Shown here piece by piece: positions 7,484-15,767 of a stretch of DNA of 64,000 nucleotides. The DNA is taken from positions 1,191,238-1,255,237 of the forward strand of contig NZ_JAPVBQ010000001.1 of assembly GCF_026968045.1 (NCBI RefSeq), read 5' to 3'. Origin of the DNA: Modestobacter sp. VKM Ac-2977. Lineage in GTDB: Bacteria > Actinomycetota > Actinomycetes > Mycobacteriales > Geodermatophilaceae. A program made the position numbers and the translations under genes. How positions within the stretch are numbered: position 1 is the first letter of the stretch; each line of letters begins with the position of its first letter. The notes under the pieces were generated by a model. It was not told where the DNA came from. It ran no database searches and was given only the letters and a program-made list of their open reading frames with translations.

Positions 7484-8478
7484 TCCTGACGCAGACCGGA
7501 ACGCCCGGCCTCCCAGGCGCCCAGCAGGTGCTCGGCGGTGAGGCCGTCCAGCGCCAGCGAGCACTGCGCACCGAACAGGACGTCGGCGGCCAGCGACGGG
7601 TCCTCGGCCACCAGCGACCCGCACATGTCGACCGAGGCGATCTGCTCGTGGACGGCGTCGGCCTCCACGTGCTCGTCGTAGAAGACGCTGGTCTGCTCGC
7701 CGAACCCGAGGCGCCGCAACCCGGAGGAGTAGCGGCGGCTGGGCTCCGAGGAGGTCATCTCCACCGCCGTCAGGTGGCCCAGGCACGCGCCCCGGAACCG
7801 GCGGTGCAGTCCGAACAGCGACATGGTGTTGACCGAGGTGAAGGCCACCGCGGGGGCGTCCTCCCAGAGCGCGCCGTACCCGGTGTCCAGGCCGAGGTCG
7901 GCCATCATCCCGGCGAACAGCTGGCTGTGCATGCGCTCGGCCGACCCGCCGCCGTACTCGTCGGCCTGGATCTCCACCATCGCCGCCTTGGCCCGCCCGC
8001 TGATCCGCGGGATGGCCCAGGTGTGCGGGTCGCCCTCCTTGAGGTGGTAGACCGACCGCAGTGTGAGGTACTCCTGCCACTGCTCGCGGGTGCCGTGCTT
8101 GGCCAGGTACTTCGACAGCGAGGGGCCGTCGTCCGCGGCGATCACGGCGGTGAGCTGCTGGTCGACCGGCTCGTCGGTGACCTCCACCGGGGTGACCAGG
8201 GCCCGCAGCGCTGCGAGGTGCCGCTGCTCCAGCAGGGCGCGCAGCCGCAGCAGCTCCGGGTCCCACTCCCAGGCGTCGTCCACCCCGTCGAAGCCCCGGT
8301 AGTGCAGCTCGTAGCAGATGGCCAGGGTCAGCTGCAGGTCCTCGTCGGTCAGCGGGTCGGTGGCCGAGGCGGCCAGCCCCTCGGCGGCGGCGAGCGTGCG
8401 GGAGCTGAGGGTCGACCCGGCGGTGAGGTCCGCGCTCAGCGCTTCGCTGACGGGGCCCCGTGACTTCGGAAGGCGCAT
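7465..8478 (-). CDS. Iron-containing redox enzyme family protein (haem-oxygenase-like diiron fold)
   Basis: About 337 residues. The second half looks like a haem-oxygenase-like helical domain of the iron-containing redox enzyme type: candidate metal ligands lie in AMVEIQADEYGGG, in the glutamate-rich TAVEMTSSEPSRRY helix and in FYDEHVEADAVHEQ, which has the acidic-X3-His pattern of HDO enzymes. Residues 1-110 form an extra N-terminal helical region with CYELHYRGFDG. HDO relatives include oxygenases that cleave fatty acids, amines or amino-acid derivatives; the substrate here cannot be told and no biosynthetic partners lie nearby. I place the start at the ATG at 8478 because a -10-like CATGAT ends seven bases before it; an in-frame ATG at 8490 lies inside that box. 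Confidence 0.8.
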   Translation of the reverse strand: MRLPKSRGPVSEALSADLTAGSTLSSRTLAAAEGLAASATDPLTDEDLQLTLAICYELHYRGFDGVDDAWEWDPELLRLRALLEQRHLAALRALVTPVEVTDEPVDQQLTAVIAADDGPSLSKYLAKHGTREQWQEYLTLRSVYHLKEGDPHTWAIPRISGRAKAAMVEIQADEYGGGSAERMHSQLFAGMMADLGLDTGYGALWEDAPAVAFTSVNTMSLFGLHRRFRGACLGHLTAVEMTSSEPSRRYSSGLRRLGFGEQTSVFYDEHVEADAVHEQIASVDMCGSLVAEDPSLAADVLFGAQCSLALDGLTAEHLLGAWEAGRSGLRQEQPVAA

Positions 8479-8485
8479 GGGTCCG

Positions 8486-8491
8486 ATCATG
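8486..8491 (-). promoter_or_regulatory. -10-like box CATGAT, predicted leaderless
   Basis: On the minus strand CATGAT ends seven bases before the ATG at 8478. It overlaps the first possible ATG at 8490, which favours the second one as the true start. Confidence 0.4.
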
Positions 8492-8595
8492 CCCAGTCCG
8501 CCGCCGTCCGGAACCTCCCCGGACCGATCGGTCGTGCGCCACTCGCTGCCGGACCCCGCATCTCGGGGGAGGGACGGGGCCGGCGCGTCGTGCGG

Positions 8596-10155
8596 TCAGA
8601 TGTCCCGGTCGAAGGCCGAGGCCATCCGGGCCTGCTCCTCCAGCACCTCACCGATCCGGGCCTGGACGGCGTCCAGCTGACCGATGATCTCCCCGGTGGT
8701 GTGGATGCCGTCGGCCACCGCCTTGCTGCTCGCCTGGATCCCGGCGATCTGGTCGGACACCTTCTGCGTGGCGTTGGCGGTCTCCCGGGCGAGGTCCTTG
8801 ACCTCGCTGGCCACGACCGCGAAGCCCTTGCCCAGCTCGCCGGCGCGCGCCGCCTCGATGGTGGCGTTCAGCGCCAGCAGGTTGGTCTGGTCGGCGATCC
8901 CGGAGATGATCCGGATGACCTCGCCGACGGCGGCCGAGGCCTCGTCCAGCGCCTCGACCTCGGTGGTCATCGTGGACGCCTGGCTGACCGCGCTCTCCGC
9001 CACCCGGCCGGCGTCCCCGGCGGCCTCGCGGAGCCGGGAGACGGTGTCCAGCAGCTCGCGGGCGTTCTCCGCCGACTCCTCCGTGCGGCGCAGCACGTCC
9101 AGCCGCTGGGAGACCAGCTGCTGCACGTTGCGCAGTGCCGAGCGGCGGGAGTCCGACAGCTCGATGGTCGCGGTGACGAAGAAGTCCATCGTGCCGACGA
9201 CGCGGCCACCGACCATCAGCGGGAAGCACACACCGGACTTGACCCCGGCGCGCTGGGCCGCCGGGGCACGGACGCAGTCGGTCATCTCGCCGATGTCGCG
9301 GACGAAGAACAGGTCCCGGGACCGCCAGGTGCGCCCGGACAGACCGACCCCCTCGGCGAAGCTCGCCGCCAGGGTGACCTTGCGGAACTCCTCGCCGGCC
9401 GAGCCCGACTCCTGCTGGAAGCGCAGCACGTTCGAGCTCGCGTCGAGTGCCCAGTAGGAGCCGTACGCCCAGCCGAACGCCTCCCGCACGGTGTCCAGCG
9501 CGATCCGCAGGGCGGACTGCTGATCGCGGGCCGCGCTCAGCTCGGTGACGACCGTGGTGACCGCGACCCGGTCGTCGAGGGTCTCCTGCAGCTCGGCCCT
9601 GCCCAAGGCGGACCGGCGGGCATGGGTGAGCAGGCGGCTCAGGGAGTCCCACTTGCCCTGGCGGGCGCCGTAGAAGGGGAGCTCGCCGGCGTTGTAGTAC
9701 TCGTAGAGCGCGATGACCCGGCCGTTCTCCACCAGCGGCACGATGCACCCGGCGGTGGCGCCGGCGGCGAGGGCCGCCGCCCAGCGCAGGCACTTCCGGG
9801 GATCGCTGCTGGAGTCGGTCACCAGCGTCTTCTTGTTCCGGATCGCCTCACCGCCGTAGCCGTCGGAGGCGGTCATCTGCAGTGCCTGGCTCCCGAAGCC
9901 CGCGGCGATGGTCGGTGCCAGGGGGCCGGACTCGTGGGTCAGGTGGAAGGTGCCGCCGTCACCGGTCAGCCACACGGCACCGTAGGCGATGCCGAGCTCC
10001 TGGACGAGCGTCTCGATGATCAGCCGATGGGCGTGGGGCTCGTCGGTGACGCCCTGTTCGAGCCGTGCGATCACGGCCTCCACGGCCTCGACGTCCCGGG
10101 GCATCTGCCCCACCTCGATCGCATTCGTGACCGGGGTGCTGGTGCGCCGCCTCAT
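8596..10155 (-). CDS. Soluble GAF-GAF methyl-accepting chemotaxis-type signal transducer
   Basis: A 519-residue protein with no transmembrane segment. Residues about 20-190 and 205-360 look like two GAF-type sensor domains ([10 protein letters not shown] and [11 protein letters not shown] strands; [18 protein letters not shown] and [17 protein letters not shown] cores). The C-terminal third is a coiled coil with the conserved hairpin of chemoreceptor signalling domains, [20 protein letters not shown], at about residues 420-453, which contacts CheA and CheW. It should therefore be a cytoplasmic chemoreceptor sensing an intracellular ligand, redox state or light; no chromophore Cys can be assigned with confidence. 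The start has GGAGGA with five-base spacing. No che or flagellar genes are in the window. Motile members of this family of actinobacteria are known, so chemotaxis is plausible. Confidence 0.88.
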   Translation of the reverse strand: MRRRTSTPVTNAIEVGQMPRDVEAVEAVIARLEQGVTDEPHAHRLIIETLVQELGIAYGAVWLTGDGGTFHLTHESGPLAPTIAAGFGSQALQMTASDGYGGEAIRNKKTLVTDSSSDPRKCLRWAAALAAGATAGCIVPLVENGRVIALYEYYNAGELPFYGARQGKWDSLSRLLTHARRSALGRAELQETLDDRVAVTTVVTELSAARDQQSALRIALDTVREAFGWAYGSYWALDASSNVLRFQQESGSAGEEFRKVTLAASFAEGVGLSGRTWRSRDLFFVRDIGEMTDCVRAPAAQRAGVKSGVCFPLMVGGRVVGTMDFFVTATIELSDSRRSALRNVQQLVSQRLDVLRRTEESAENARELLDTVSRLREAAGDAGRVAESAVSQASTMTTEVEALDEASAAVGEVIRIISGIADQTNLLALNATIEAARAGELGKGFAVVASEVKDLARETANATQKVSDQIAGIQASSKAVADGIHTTGEIIGQLDAVQARIGEVLEEQARMASAFDRDI

Positions 10156-10391
10156 CCATGTCCTCCATCGCAGACTCGGCGCCGGCCCGCGGGGCTCGCG
10201 GCGGCGTGCTGAGCTGCCCGGACCCCCAGCAGCGGTCGGCCCAGCTCGTCATGGACATCGGCAGGTCGCGGCGGCAGTTGAGCCGGGGGACAACCCGGTC
10301 GTGTGCCGCCCAGTCCGTGGTCGCGCGGCCTCGGTCGAGAAGGTGCCGGATCCGTGTTTGCGGGGGTGCGGAGTGGCAAGGGCGAGAGGAC

Positions 10392-10433
10392 ATGAACGAC
10401 ACAACCACGATCGAATCGGGGTCTGTCTCATGA
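10392..10433 (+). CDS. 13-residue upstream ORF, coupled to the next gene
   Basis: ATG at 10392 follows a strong ribosome binding site GAGAGGA (10384-10390). It encodes MNDTTTIESGSVS and its TGA stop overlaps the ATG of the following gene as ATGA at 10430-10433. The downstream gene has only a poor binding site of its own, so this short ORF probably delivers ribosomes to it by termination-reinitiation. Whether the peptide has a function is unknown; the four Ser/Thr-rich codon pairs do not suggest an attenuator, and no terminator hairpin follows. Confidence 0.55.
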   Translation: MNDTTTIESGSVS

Positions 10434-11980
10434 ACACCTTCCTCGCTCTCTCCTCCGCTGTGCTGCTGTCGGCCAGCGGGCTGGTGGGCGGTGCCACCAC
10501 CGCACCGCCGGCCGCACCACCCACCCCGGCGCCGTCCACCGGTGAACAGGCGCCGCCGACCGGGCTGCAACCCGTGGGCACGCCGGGCACGGACCCGGTG
10601 CAGGCGGGCGGCTTCCCGGCCGTGACCGGGCCGACGGCCCACCTGACCGACGTGCGGACCGCTGGGCACGACGGCTTCGACCGCGTGGTCCTGGAGTTCG
10701 CCGCCGAGGAGACCCCCGGGTACCGGGTGTCCTACGTCGAGCCCCCGATCACCCAGGACGGCTCCGGCGCCGAGATCGCGGTGCCCGGTCAGGCGTTCCT
10801 CGAGGTGCGGGTCGCGCCCGCCAGCGGCGTGGACCTGTCCGGCCCCGAGCCGCGGGAGACCTACACCGGTCCCGACCGGGTGGCCCCGTCCGACGGCGGC
10901 GTCGTCACCGAGGTGGTCGAGACCGGCGACTTCGAGGGCCAGTTGGCCTGGACGATCGGGCTGGAGCAGCGCGTCCCCTTCGGCGTCGCGGTGCTGGAGG
11001 ACCCGACCCGGCTGGTCGTGGACCTGTACCACGAGCCGGCGGAGTCGATCGAGCCGATCGGGGCCGGGGACGTCGCGGACTCCGTGGTCGCCGGGACCGG
11101 GGAACCGGTGGTGGTCACCGACGTCCGGCTGGGGGCACACCCCGGTTTCGACCGGATGGTCTTCGAGGTCGCCGGTGAGGGCGACGCCGGCTGGCGGGTC
11201 GGGTACACCGACGACCCGCGGGCACAGGGCTCCGGTGCGCCCATCGACGTGCCGGGGGACGCCGTCCTGGGCATCACCCTGACCAACATCGCACTCCCCG
11301 CCGACGCCCCGGAGGGCGTGCAGCCCTGGGACGGTCCGGATCGTCAGCAGGTGCCCGGGGCATCGGTGCTGCAGACCCTGGTGGAGGACACCCTCTTCGA
11401 GGGGCAGTACACGTTCTTCGCCGGGCTCGACGCGGAGCGGCCGTTCGCGGTGTCCCGGCTCTCCTCGCCGGAGCGCATCGTCGTCGACGTGCTGGCCCAG
11501 GACGGGCTGCCGCCGGTCGACCTCGGCAGCCGGTGCGAGCACCCCGACGGCTTCGCGCTCAGCTACCCCGGGTCGTGGTCGACCAACACCGGTGACGTGC
11601 TGCCGCCCTGCTCGCGGTTCGCGCCGGAGCCGTTCACGCTGACCTCGGGGACCGACGCGCGGACGGCCCCGATCGCCGCGTCGGTGGAGCCGGTGCCGTA
11701 CGCCCGGGTGAGCGCACCCGAGGAGGGCGTCGAGGAGAGCCGGAGCGGCACCGTCGTCGACGGGCGGCAGGGCGTGCGGATCCAGCGCACCTGGGACGGC
11801 GAGGGCCTGTGGCCGGAGGGCACCCGGACCACCACCTACGCCATCGACCTGGGTGCGGACGGGCCGGACGGTCCGGCCACGCTCGTGGTGAACACGGTGG
11901 GGCTGCCGGAGTTCGACTACGAGCGGAACGTCCGCGTCCTCGACCACATGGTGCACACGCTGGACATCACGGCCGGCTGA
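10430..11980 (+). CDS. Exported protein with two AMIN-like domains
   Basis: A 516-residue exported protein. Residues 1-22 form a short Sec-type signal ending GGATTAPP and are followed by a Pro/Thr-rich linker to about residue 60. Two homologous domains follow, at about 65-205 and 225-362, each opening with a TDVR..GHDGFDRVV.EF-like strand pair (AHLTDVRTAGHDGFDRVVLE and VVVTDVRLGAHPGFDRMVFE) and ending with PFGVAVLEDPTRLVVDLY or PFAVSRLSSPERIVVDVL; these are the AMIN-like beta-sandwiches of actinobacterial secreted proteins, thought to bind cell-wall material. Residues 364-516 form a separate domain of unknown fold with a possible disulfide (CEHPDGFALSYPGSW, DVLPPCSRF). Start chosen by the ATGA overlap with the upstream short ORF. 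A terminator follows. Confidence 0.8.
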   Translation: MNTFLALSSAVLLSASGLVGGATTAPPAAPPTPAPSTGEQAPPTGLQPVGTPGTDPVQAGGFPAVTGPTAHLTDVRTAGHDGFDRVVLEFAAEETPGYRVSYVEPPITQDGSGAEIAVPGQAFLEVRVAPASGVDLSGPEPRETYTGPDRVAPSDGGVVTEVVETGDFEGQLAWTIGLEQRVPFGVAVLEDPTRLVVDLYHEPAESIEPIGAGDVADSVVAGTGEPVVVTDVRLGAHPGFDRMVFEVAGEGDAGWRVGYTDDPRAQGSGAPIDVPGDAVLGITLTNIALPADAPEGVQPWDGPDRQQVPGASVLQTLVEDTLFEGQYTFFAGLDAERPFAVSRLSSPERIVVDVLAQDGLPPVDLGSRCEHPDGFALSYPGSWSTNTGDVLPPCSRFAPEPFTLTSGTDARTAPIAASVEPVPYARVSAPEEGVEESRSGTVVDGRQGVRIQRTWDGEGLWPEGTRTTTYAIDLGADGPDGPATLVVNTVGLPEFDYERNVRVLDHMVHTLDITAG

Positions 11981-11991
11981 CCCGGTCGTGG

Positions 11992-12022
11992 CGCGGCCCG
12001 CCTCCGCTGGAGGCGGGCCGCG
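11992..12022. terminator. Strong bidirectional terminator
   Basis: Perfect 14-bp arms CGCGGCCCGCCTCC and GGAGGCGGGCCGCG with a three-base loop, between the convergent AMIN-like and hydrolase genes. Confidence 0.75.
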
Positions 12023-12055
12023 CGGTGTGCCCGTGCGCCCTCGATCGACCGGAGA

Positions 12056-12889
12056 TCAGACCCGCTCGACCAGCCGGAGCACGGCCTCCGCGACCACGTC
12101 GGGGCGGTCGGCGGGGACGAAGTGGCTGGCGTCGTCGACCCAGGTCAGCCGCGCACCGGGCAGGTCGTCGGCCAGTCGCTGACCGTGCTCGGGCTTCATC
12201 TGGTGGTCCTGCCGACCCCAGACCACCTCTGCCGGGACGGTCAGCCGCGGCAGGAACGGAGCCACCGTCTGGGTGTAGACGGAGTCGAGCGAGCGGAGGT
12301 GCCGGCTCAGCAGGCGGGGGCCGTCCGGCCGTTCCCACGGCTCGACGAACCGGTCCAGGAAGGGCTCCGCGCGCTCCTGGTGGGCGAACAGCGTGCGCAG
12401 CGCCGGCCGCAGGGCCGTGCCCAGGACCGCGGGGGGCAGCTGCCGGACCAGCGGCCAGCCGGCCTTCATCGCGCGCACCAACGGGACCGGCCACGCGTCG
12501 TAGCAGACGCCGTCGACCACCCCCAGGCCGGCGACCCGTTCGCTCGCCGTCGTCGCGAGGATCTGCGCCACCCCGCCACCGAGGTCATGCCCCACCACGA
12601 CGACCCGCTCCAGGTCGAGGGCGTCGAGCAGCCCGAGCAGGCGGGCGGCCTGGGCGGCGAGGTCCACCGGCTGGCCGTCGGGTGCGGGGGAGTCGCCGTA
12701 GCCGGCCATGTCCACGGCCAGCACCCGGGCCCGCTCGGCCACGGTCGGGACGACGTCCCACCACAGCCGGTGGTTGGTCGGGATGCCGTGGACGAGCAGG
12801 ACGGTGGGTCCGTCGGCCCCGGCCGTCCAGACGTTCATCGGGCTGTCGCCCACGGGGACGAGCTGGGTCTCTCCGATCGGCAGGTCCAT
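12056..12889 (-). CDS. Alpha/beta hydrolase with aspartate nucleophile (epoxide hydrolase/dehalogenase type)
   Basis: About 277 residues with the canonical alpha/beta hydrolase core. LLVHGIPTNHRLWW carries the HGxP oxyanion motif; the nucleophile elbow is VVVGHDLGGG, with Asp102 where lipases have Ser. Asp nucleophiles mark the epoxide hydrolase, haloalkane and fluoroacetate dehalogenase branch. WGRQDHQMKP supplies the likely acid and DDASHFVPAD the catalytic His256. A helical cap lies about residues 130-205. The cap tyrosines that would separate epoxide hydrolase from dehalogenase cannot be assigned with confidence. M. tuberculosis has ephD in this part of the conserved block, but orthology is not shown. 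The ATG at 12889 fits the start of homology; a GTG at 12928 would add 13 residues. Confidence 0.8.
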   Translation of the reverse strand: MDLPIGETQLVPVGDSPMNVWTAGADGPTVLLVHGIPTNHRLWWDVVPTVAERARVLAVDMAGYGDSPAPDGQPVDLAAQAARLLGLLDALDLERVVVVGHDLGGGVAQILATTASERVAGLGVVDGVCYDAWPVPLVRAMKAGWPLVRQLPPAVLGTALRPALRTLFAHQERAEPFLDRFVEPWERPDGPRLLSRHLRSLDSVYTQTVAPFLPRLTVPAEVVWGRQDHQMKPEHGQRLADDLPGARLTWVDDASHFVPADRPDVVAEAVLRLVERV

Positions 12890-12956
12890 GGCAGCACCAG
12901 TGCCCGCGACGGCCGGGTCGGCATGCACGGTTCGACGAATTCGGGTGGAGGGGGAC

Positions 12957-13400
12957 CAGCAGCGACAGGAGACGTCCCTCCGTCAGGCGAGCTCCCAGCG
13001 GTGATCCCCGACCTCCGCCGGCACCCGGCGGCGATGGCGCTGCCCGGCGGCCCGTCTGCCGAGGATCCGCAGCTACGTCTCGGCGCCCGTCGTGCTCAGC
13101 GACGGCGCGCTCTACGGCACCTTCTGCGCCGCCGGCCTCACCACGGACAAGGGGCTGACCGAGCGGGACCAGTCCTCGATGACCGTCCTCGCCTCGGCCG
13201 CGGTGCTGCTCGAGCTCTCCGAACACGACCAGGTGGCGACTACGCCGCCCTGGCGGCGGTGCTGAGCCCGCTGCCGGCCCGCGGTATGCGGCTGGCCATC
13301 GACGACGTCGGCGTGGACCTCGGTCAGGGGTGGCACTTCCGGCGCCCGGAGCTGCCCGGTGCGACGGTCGCCCTGCCGGCCGTGCAGGTGCCGGCCGCCC
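12957..13400 (+). pseudogene. Decayed GAF-EAL (c-di-GMP type) gene fragment
   Basis: Three blocks of homology lie in order but in two frames. From 12989 the reading GELPAVIPDLRRHPA is the middle of a GAF domain. From about 13059 the +1 frame continues it as PRIRSYVSAPVVLSDG, ALYGTFCAAGLTTDKG and LASAAVLLELSEHDQV. At about 13235 the reading returns to the first frame with DYAALAAVLSPLPARG and MRLAIDDVG, the typical core of an EAL phosphodiesterase domain (usually VTEH..V.DYA.L...L..LR..G.RLA.DDVG). So one base appears gained near 13055 and one lost near 13235, and the LELSEHDQV segment suggests that an internal deletion joined GAF directly to EAL. There is no start, no complete domain and no catalytic EAL motif. 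The remnant abuts the glnA1 terminator. Confidence 0.7.
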
Positions 13401-13469
13401 GGACCCCGGTGGCGCCCCGCCAGTGCCAGCGGTCGCCGGCTGAACGGTGCCCGCAGCGCGGGCCGCCCA

Positions 13470-13515
13470 CGACAGCGCAGCCCCCGCCGGGAGACCGGTG
13501 GGGGCTGCGCTGTCG
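13470..13515 (-). terminator. glnA1 terminator
   Basis: Arms CGACAGCGCAGCCCCC and GGGGGCTGCGCTGTCG (16 bp, perfect) lie about 30 bases beyond the glnA1 stop codon. Confidence 0.75.
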
Positions 13516-13546
13516 AACGCGTCAGGGCCGGTGAGGACCCCGTCGA

Positions 13547-14980
13547 TCAGATGTCGTAGTACATCGCGAACTCGTGCGGGTGCGGGCGGAGCCGGATCGG
13601 GTCGATCTCGTTCTCCCGCTTGTACTCGATCCACGTCTCGATCAGGTCGGAGGTGAACACGCCACCGTCGAGCAGGTAGTCGTGGTCGACCTCGAGCCGG
13701 TCGAGCACCGCGTCGAGCGACGCCGGCACCTTCTCGATGCCGAGGGCCTCCTCGGGCGGCAGCTCGTAGAGGTCCTTGTCGATCGGTGCCGGGGGCTCGA
13801 TCTTGTTCTTGACGCCGTCGAGGCCGGCCATCAGCATCGCCGAGAAGGCGAGGTAGGGGTTGGCCGACGGGTCGGGCACCCGGAACTCGATGCGCTTGGC
13901 CTTCGGGCTGTCGCCGGAGATCGGGATGCGCGTGCACGCCGACCGGTTGCGCGCGGAGTAGACCAGGTTGATCGGCGCCTCGTAGCCGGGGACCAGGCGG
14001 TGGTAGCTGTTCACCGTCGGGTTGGTGAAGGCCAGCAGCGACGGGGCGTGGGCCAGCAGGCCGCCGATGTAGTGGCGAGCCATGTCGGACAGCCCCGCGT
14101 AGCCGGTCTCGGCGTGGAAGAGCGGCTCGCCGTCCTTCCAGAGGCTCTGGTGGCAGTGCATGCCGGAGCCGTTGTCGCCGTAGAGCGGCTTGGGCATGAA
14201 GGTGGCGGACTTGCCGTGCGCCCAGGCGGTGTTCTTCACGATGTACTTGAAGAGCATCAGGCTGTCGGCCGAGCGCAGCAGCGTGTCGAACTTGTAGTTG
14301 ATCTCGGCCTGGCCGCCGGTGCCCACCTCGTGGTGCCCGCGCTCGAGCTCCAGCCCGGCGTTGGCGAGGTTGACCATCATCGTGGCCCGCAGGTCGCTCT
14401 GGTGGTCGTACGGCTCGACCGGGAAGTACCCGCCCTTGGGCCGGGTCTTGTAGCCCAGGTTGGGGCCGCCGTTCTCACCGGTGAGCGCCCCGGTGTTCCA
14501 GGAGCCCTCGACCGCGTCGATGTGGTAGTAGCCCTCGTTGATCGAGGTGTTGTGCCGCACCGAGTCGAACACGTAGAACTCGGCCTCGGGGCCGAAGTAC
14601 GCGGTGTCGGCGATGCCGCTGGCCGCGAGGTAGGCCTCGGCCTTCTTCGCCACGTTGCGCGGGTCGCGGCTGTAGGCCTCGCGCGTGATCGGGTCGTGGA
14701 TGAAGAAGTTGATGTTCAGCGTCTTGTGGATGCGGAACGGGTCGACGTAGGCGCTGCTCGCGTCGGGCAGCAGCAGCATGTCGGACTCGTTGATCGCCTG
14801 GAACCCGCGGATGGACGAGCCGTCGAAGCCCAGGCCGTCGGCGAAGGTGTCAGGCCCGAACGTCTCCGCGGGGATGGTGAAGTGCTGCATGACGCCAGGC
14901 AGGTCGCAGAACCGGACGTCGACGAACTTCACGTCGTTGTCGCGGATGTAGGCGGTGACCTCTTCGGGACTGTTGAACAT
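13547..14980 (-). CDS. glnA: Type I glutamine synthetase
   Basis: A 477-residue GSI-beta glutamine synthetase, the main ammonia-assimilating enzyme (glutamate + NH3 + ATP to glutamine). Recognised motifs are [54 protein letters not shown] and [18 protein letters not shown], which cover the metal, glutamate and ATP sites. Tyr405 in [10 protein letters not shown] is the adenylylation site acted on by GlnE, encoded at 2525-5626. The ATG is preceded by GGAGG. Upstream at 15030-15067 lies a four-element GlnR-type operator next to a -10 box TAACTT, so transcription should respond to nitrogen supply. Divergent from the RDD gene, as in mycobacteria. Confidence 0.97.
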   Translation of the reverse strand: MFNSPEEVTAYIRDNDVKFVDVRFCDLPGVMQHFTIPAETFGPDTFADGLGFDGSSIRGFQAINESDMLLLPDASSAYVDPFRIHKTLNINFFIHDPITREAYSRDPRNVAKKAEAYLAASGIADTAYFGPEAEFYVFDSVRHNTSINEGYYHIDAVEGSWNTGALTGENGGPNLGYKTRPKGGYFPVEPYDHQSDLRATMMVNLANAGLELERGHHEVGTGGQAEINYKFDTLLRSADSLMLFKYIVKNTAWAHGKSATFMPKPLYGDNGSGMHCHQSLWKDGEPLFHAETGYAGLSDMARHYIGGLLAHAPSLLAFTNPTVNSYHRLVPGYEAPINLVYSARNRSACTRIPISGDSPKAKRIEFRVPDPSANPYLAFSAMLMAGLDGVKNKIEPPAPIDKDLYELPPEEALGIEKVPASLDAVLDRLEVDHDYLLDGGVFTSDLIETWIEYKRENEIDPIRLRPHPHEFAMYYDI

Positions 14981-15013
14981 CGATCCTCCGGGAGTGGACG
15001 GAAAGCCACCCGC

Positions 15014-15019
15014 AAGTTA
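15014..15019 (-). promoter_or_regulatory. glnA1 -10 box TAACTT
   Basis: TAACTT on the minus strand, about 33 bases before the glnA1 ATG and immediately downstream of the GlnR-type operator, the usual layout for a GlnR-activated promoter. The remaining leader carries the GGAGG ribosome binding site. Confidence 0.5.
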
Positions 15020-15029
15020 CGAGCGCGGG

Positions 15030-15067
15030 GTTGCTCCGGGGTGTCTCTGGTGTTTCGTCGCTGTAAC
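15030..15067 (-). promoter_or_regulatory. GlnR operator of glnA1
   Basis: On the minus strand the sequence reads GTTAC-N6-GAAAC-N6-GACAC-N6-GCAAC with exact six-base spacers. This matches the GlnR consensus gTnAc-n6-GaAAc-n6-gTnAc-n6-GaAAc: the first pair is perfect, the second pair degenerate. GlnR is the global nitrogen regulator of most actinobacteria and binds such sites at glnA, amt and nir promoters. Confidence 0.75.
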
Positions 15068-15156
15068 AACGTCCTCCGGCGTGTCGCGGAGGTGGCGGCC
15101 GAGCCGCTGCTCACCCCACCGGACGGCTCCCGACCGGAACGGCGTCGGGCAGGACA

Positions 15157-15162
15157 TACGCT
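15157..15162 (+). promoter_or_regulatory. -10 box TACGCT, predicted leaderless
   Basis: TACGCT ends six bases before the GTG start of the RDD gene at 15169, the same arrangement as at 1779-1791. Confidence 0.55.
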
Positions 15163-15168
15163 GGTGGA

Positions 15169-15588
15169 GTGGCCAGGGACGACGCTCAACCCTCTCAGGA
15201 GCGCGCCCGCGGCGCCGCACTGGGGCTGCCCGGGACCGGGCCCGGCTCGCTGGCGTCCTTCGGGCAGCGGGTCGTCGCCTTCCTCGTCGATGCCCTGGCC
15301 GCGGCGCTGATCGCCGGCCTGGTCACCGCGCCGGAGCTGCCCCGCAACTGGAGCCTGCTGGCCTTCGTGTTGATCACCGTGGTCTTCCTGGTGCTGGCCG
15401 GTCAGACACCCGGCATGCGAGTGCTCGGCCTGCGGCTGGCCCACCCGGAGCCGGAGCGGCGGATCGCCCTCTGGCGTGCGCTCGTGCGCACCGGGCTGCT
15501 CGTGCTGCTGGTGCCGGCGCTGGTCGTCGACATCGACGGCCGTGGCCTGCACGACCGGTGGACCAGCACCGCGGTCATCCGCGACTGA
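15169..15588 (+). CDS. RDD family membrane protein
   Basis: A 139-residue inner-membrane protein. The RDD-family arginine and aspartate sit in FGQRVVAFLVDAL (first membrane helix, about residues 33-52), followed by helices at about 60-80 and 108-125 and the ending GLHDRWTSTAVI with the last conserved Asp. The first 30 residues are polar. Its function is unknown; some RDD proteins have been linked to sodium/proton exchange. The same gene lies between DUF4191 and glnA1 in mycobacteria (Rv2219A position), so this is a conserved neighbour rather than a passenger. The GTG start is supported by the leaderless promoter. Confidence 0.85.
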   Translation: MARDDAQPSQERARGAALGLPGTGPGSLASFGQRVVAFLVDALAAALIAGLVTAPELPRNWSLLAFVLITVVFLVLAGQTPGMRVLGLRLAHPEPERRIALWRALVRTGLLVLLVPALVVDIDGRGLHDRWTSTAVIRD

Positions 15589-15653
15589 GCACCCCGCGGT
15601 CCGCCGGATCAGATCGGCCGGCGGGCCACCGCTCCGTGCGTGGAGCGCCCGAC

Positions 15654-15677
15654 CCGGGGCACCGTCGGGTGCCCCGG
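15654..15677 (+). terminator. RDD gene terminator
   Basis: Arms CCGGGGCACC and GGTGCCCCGG around the loop GTCG, about 65 bases after the stop codon. Confidence 0.6.
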
Positions 15678-15717
15678 AGCCGGGGGAGCCCGCGGCGGAG
15701 CTGCCCGGAGACGCAGG

Positions 15718-15747
15718 ACGCCCCCGAGCCGGGCGGCTCGGGGGCGT
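15718..15747 (-). terminator. DUF4191 gene terminator
   Basis: Arms ACGCCCCCGAGCC and GGCTCGGGGGCGT around the loop GGGC, about 20 bases beyond the stop of the minus-strand DUF4191 gene. Confidence 0.65.
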
Positions 15748-15767
15748 TGCGGGGAGCGGGGGTGCGA

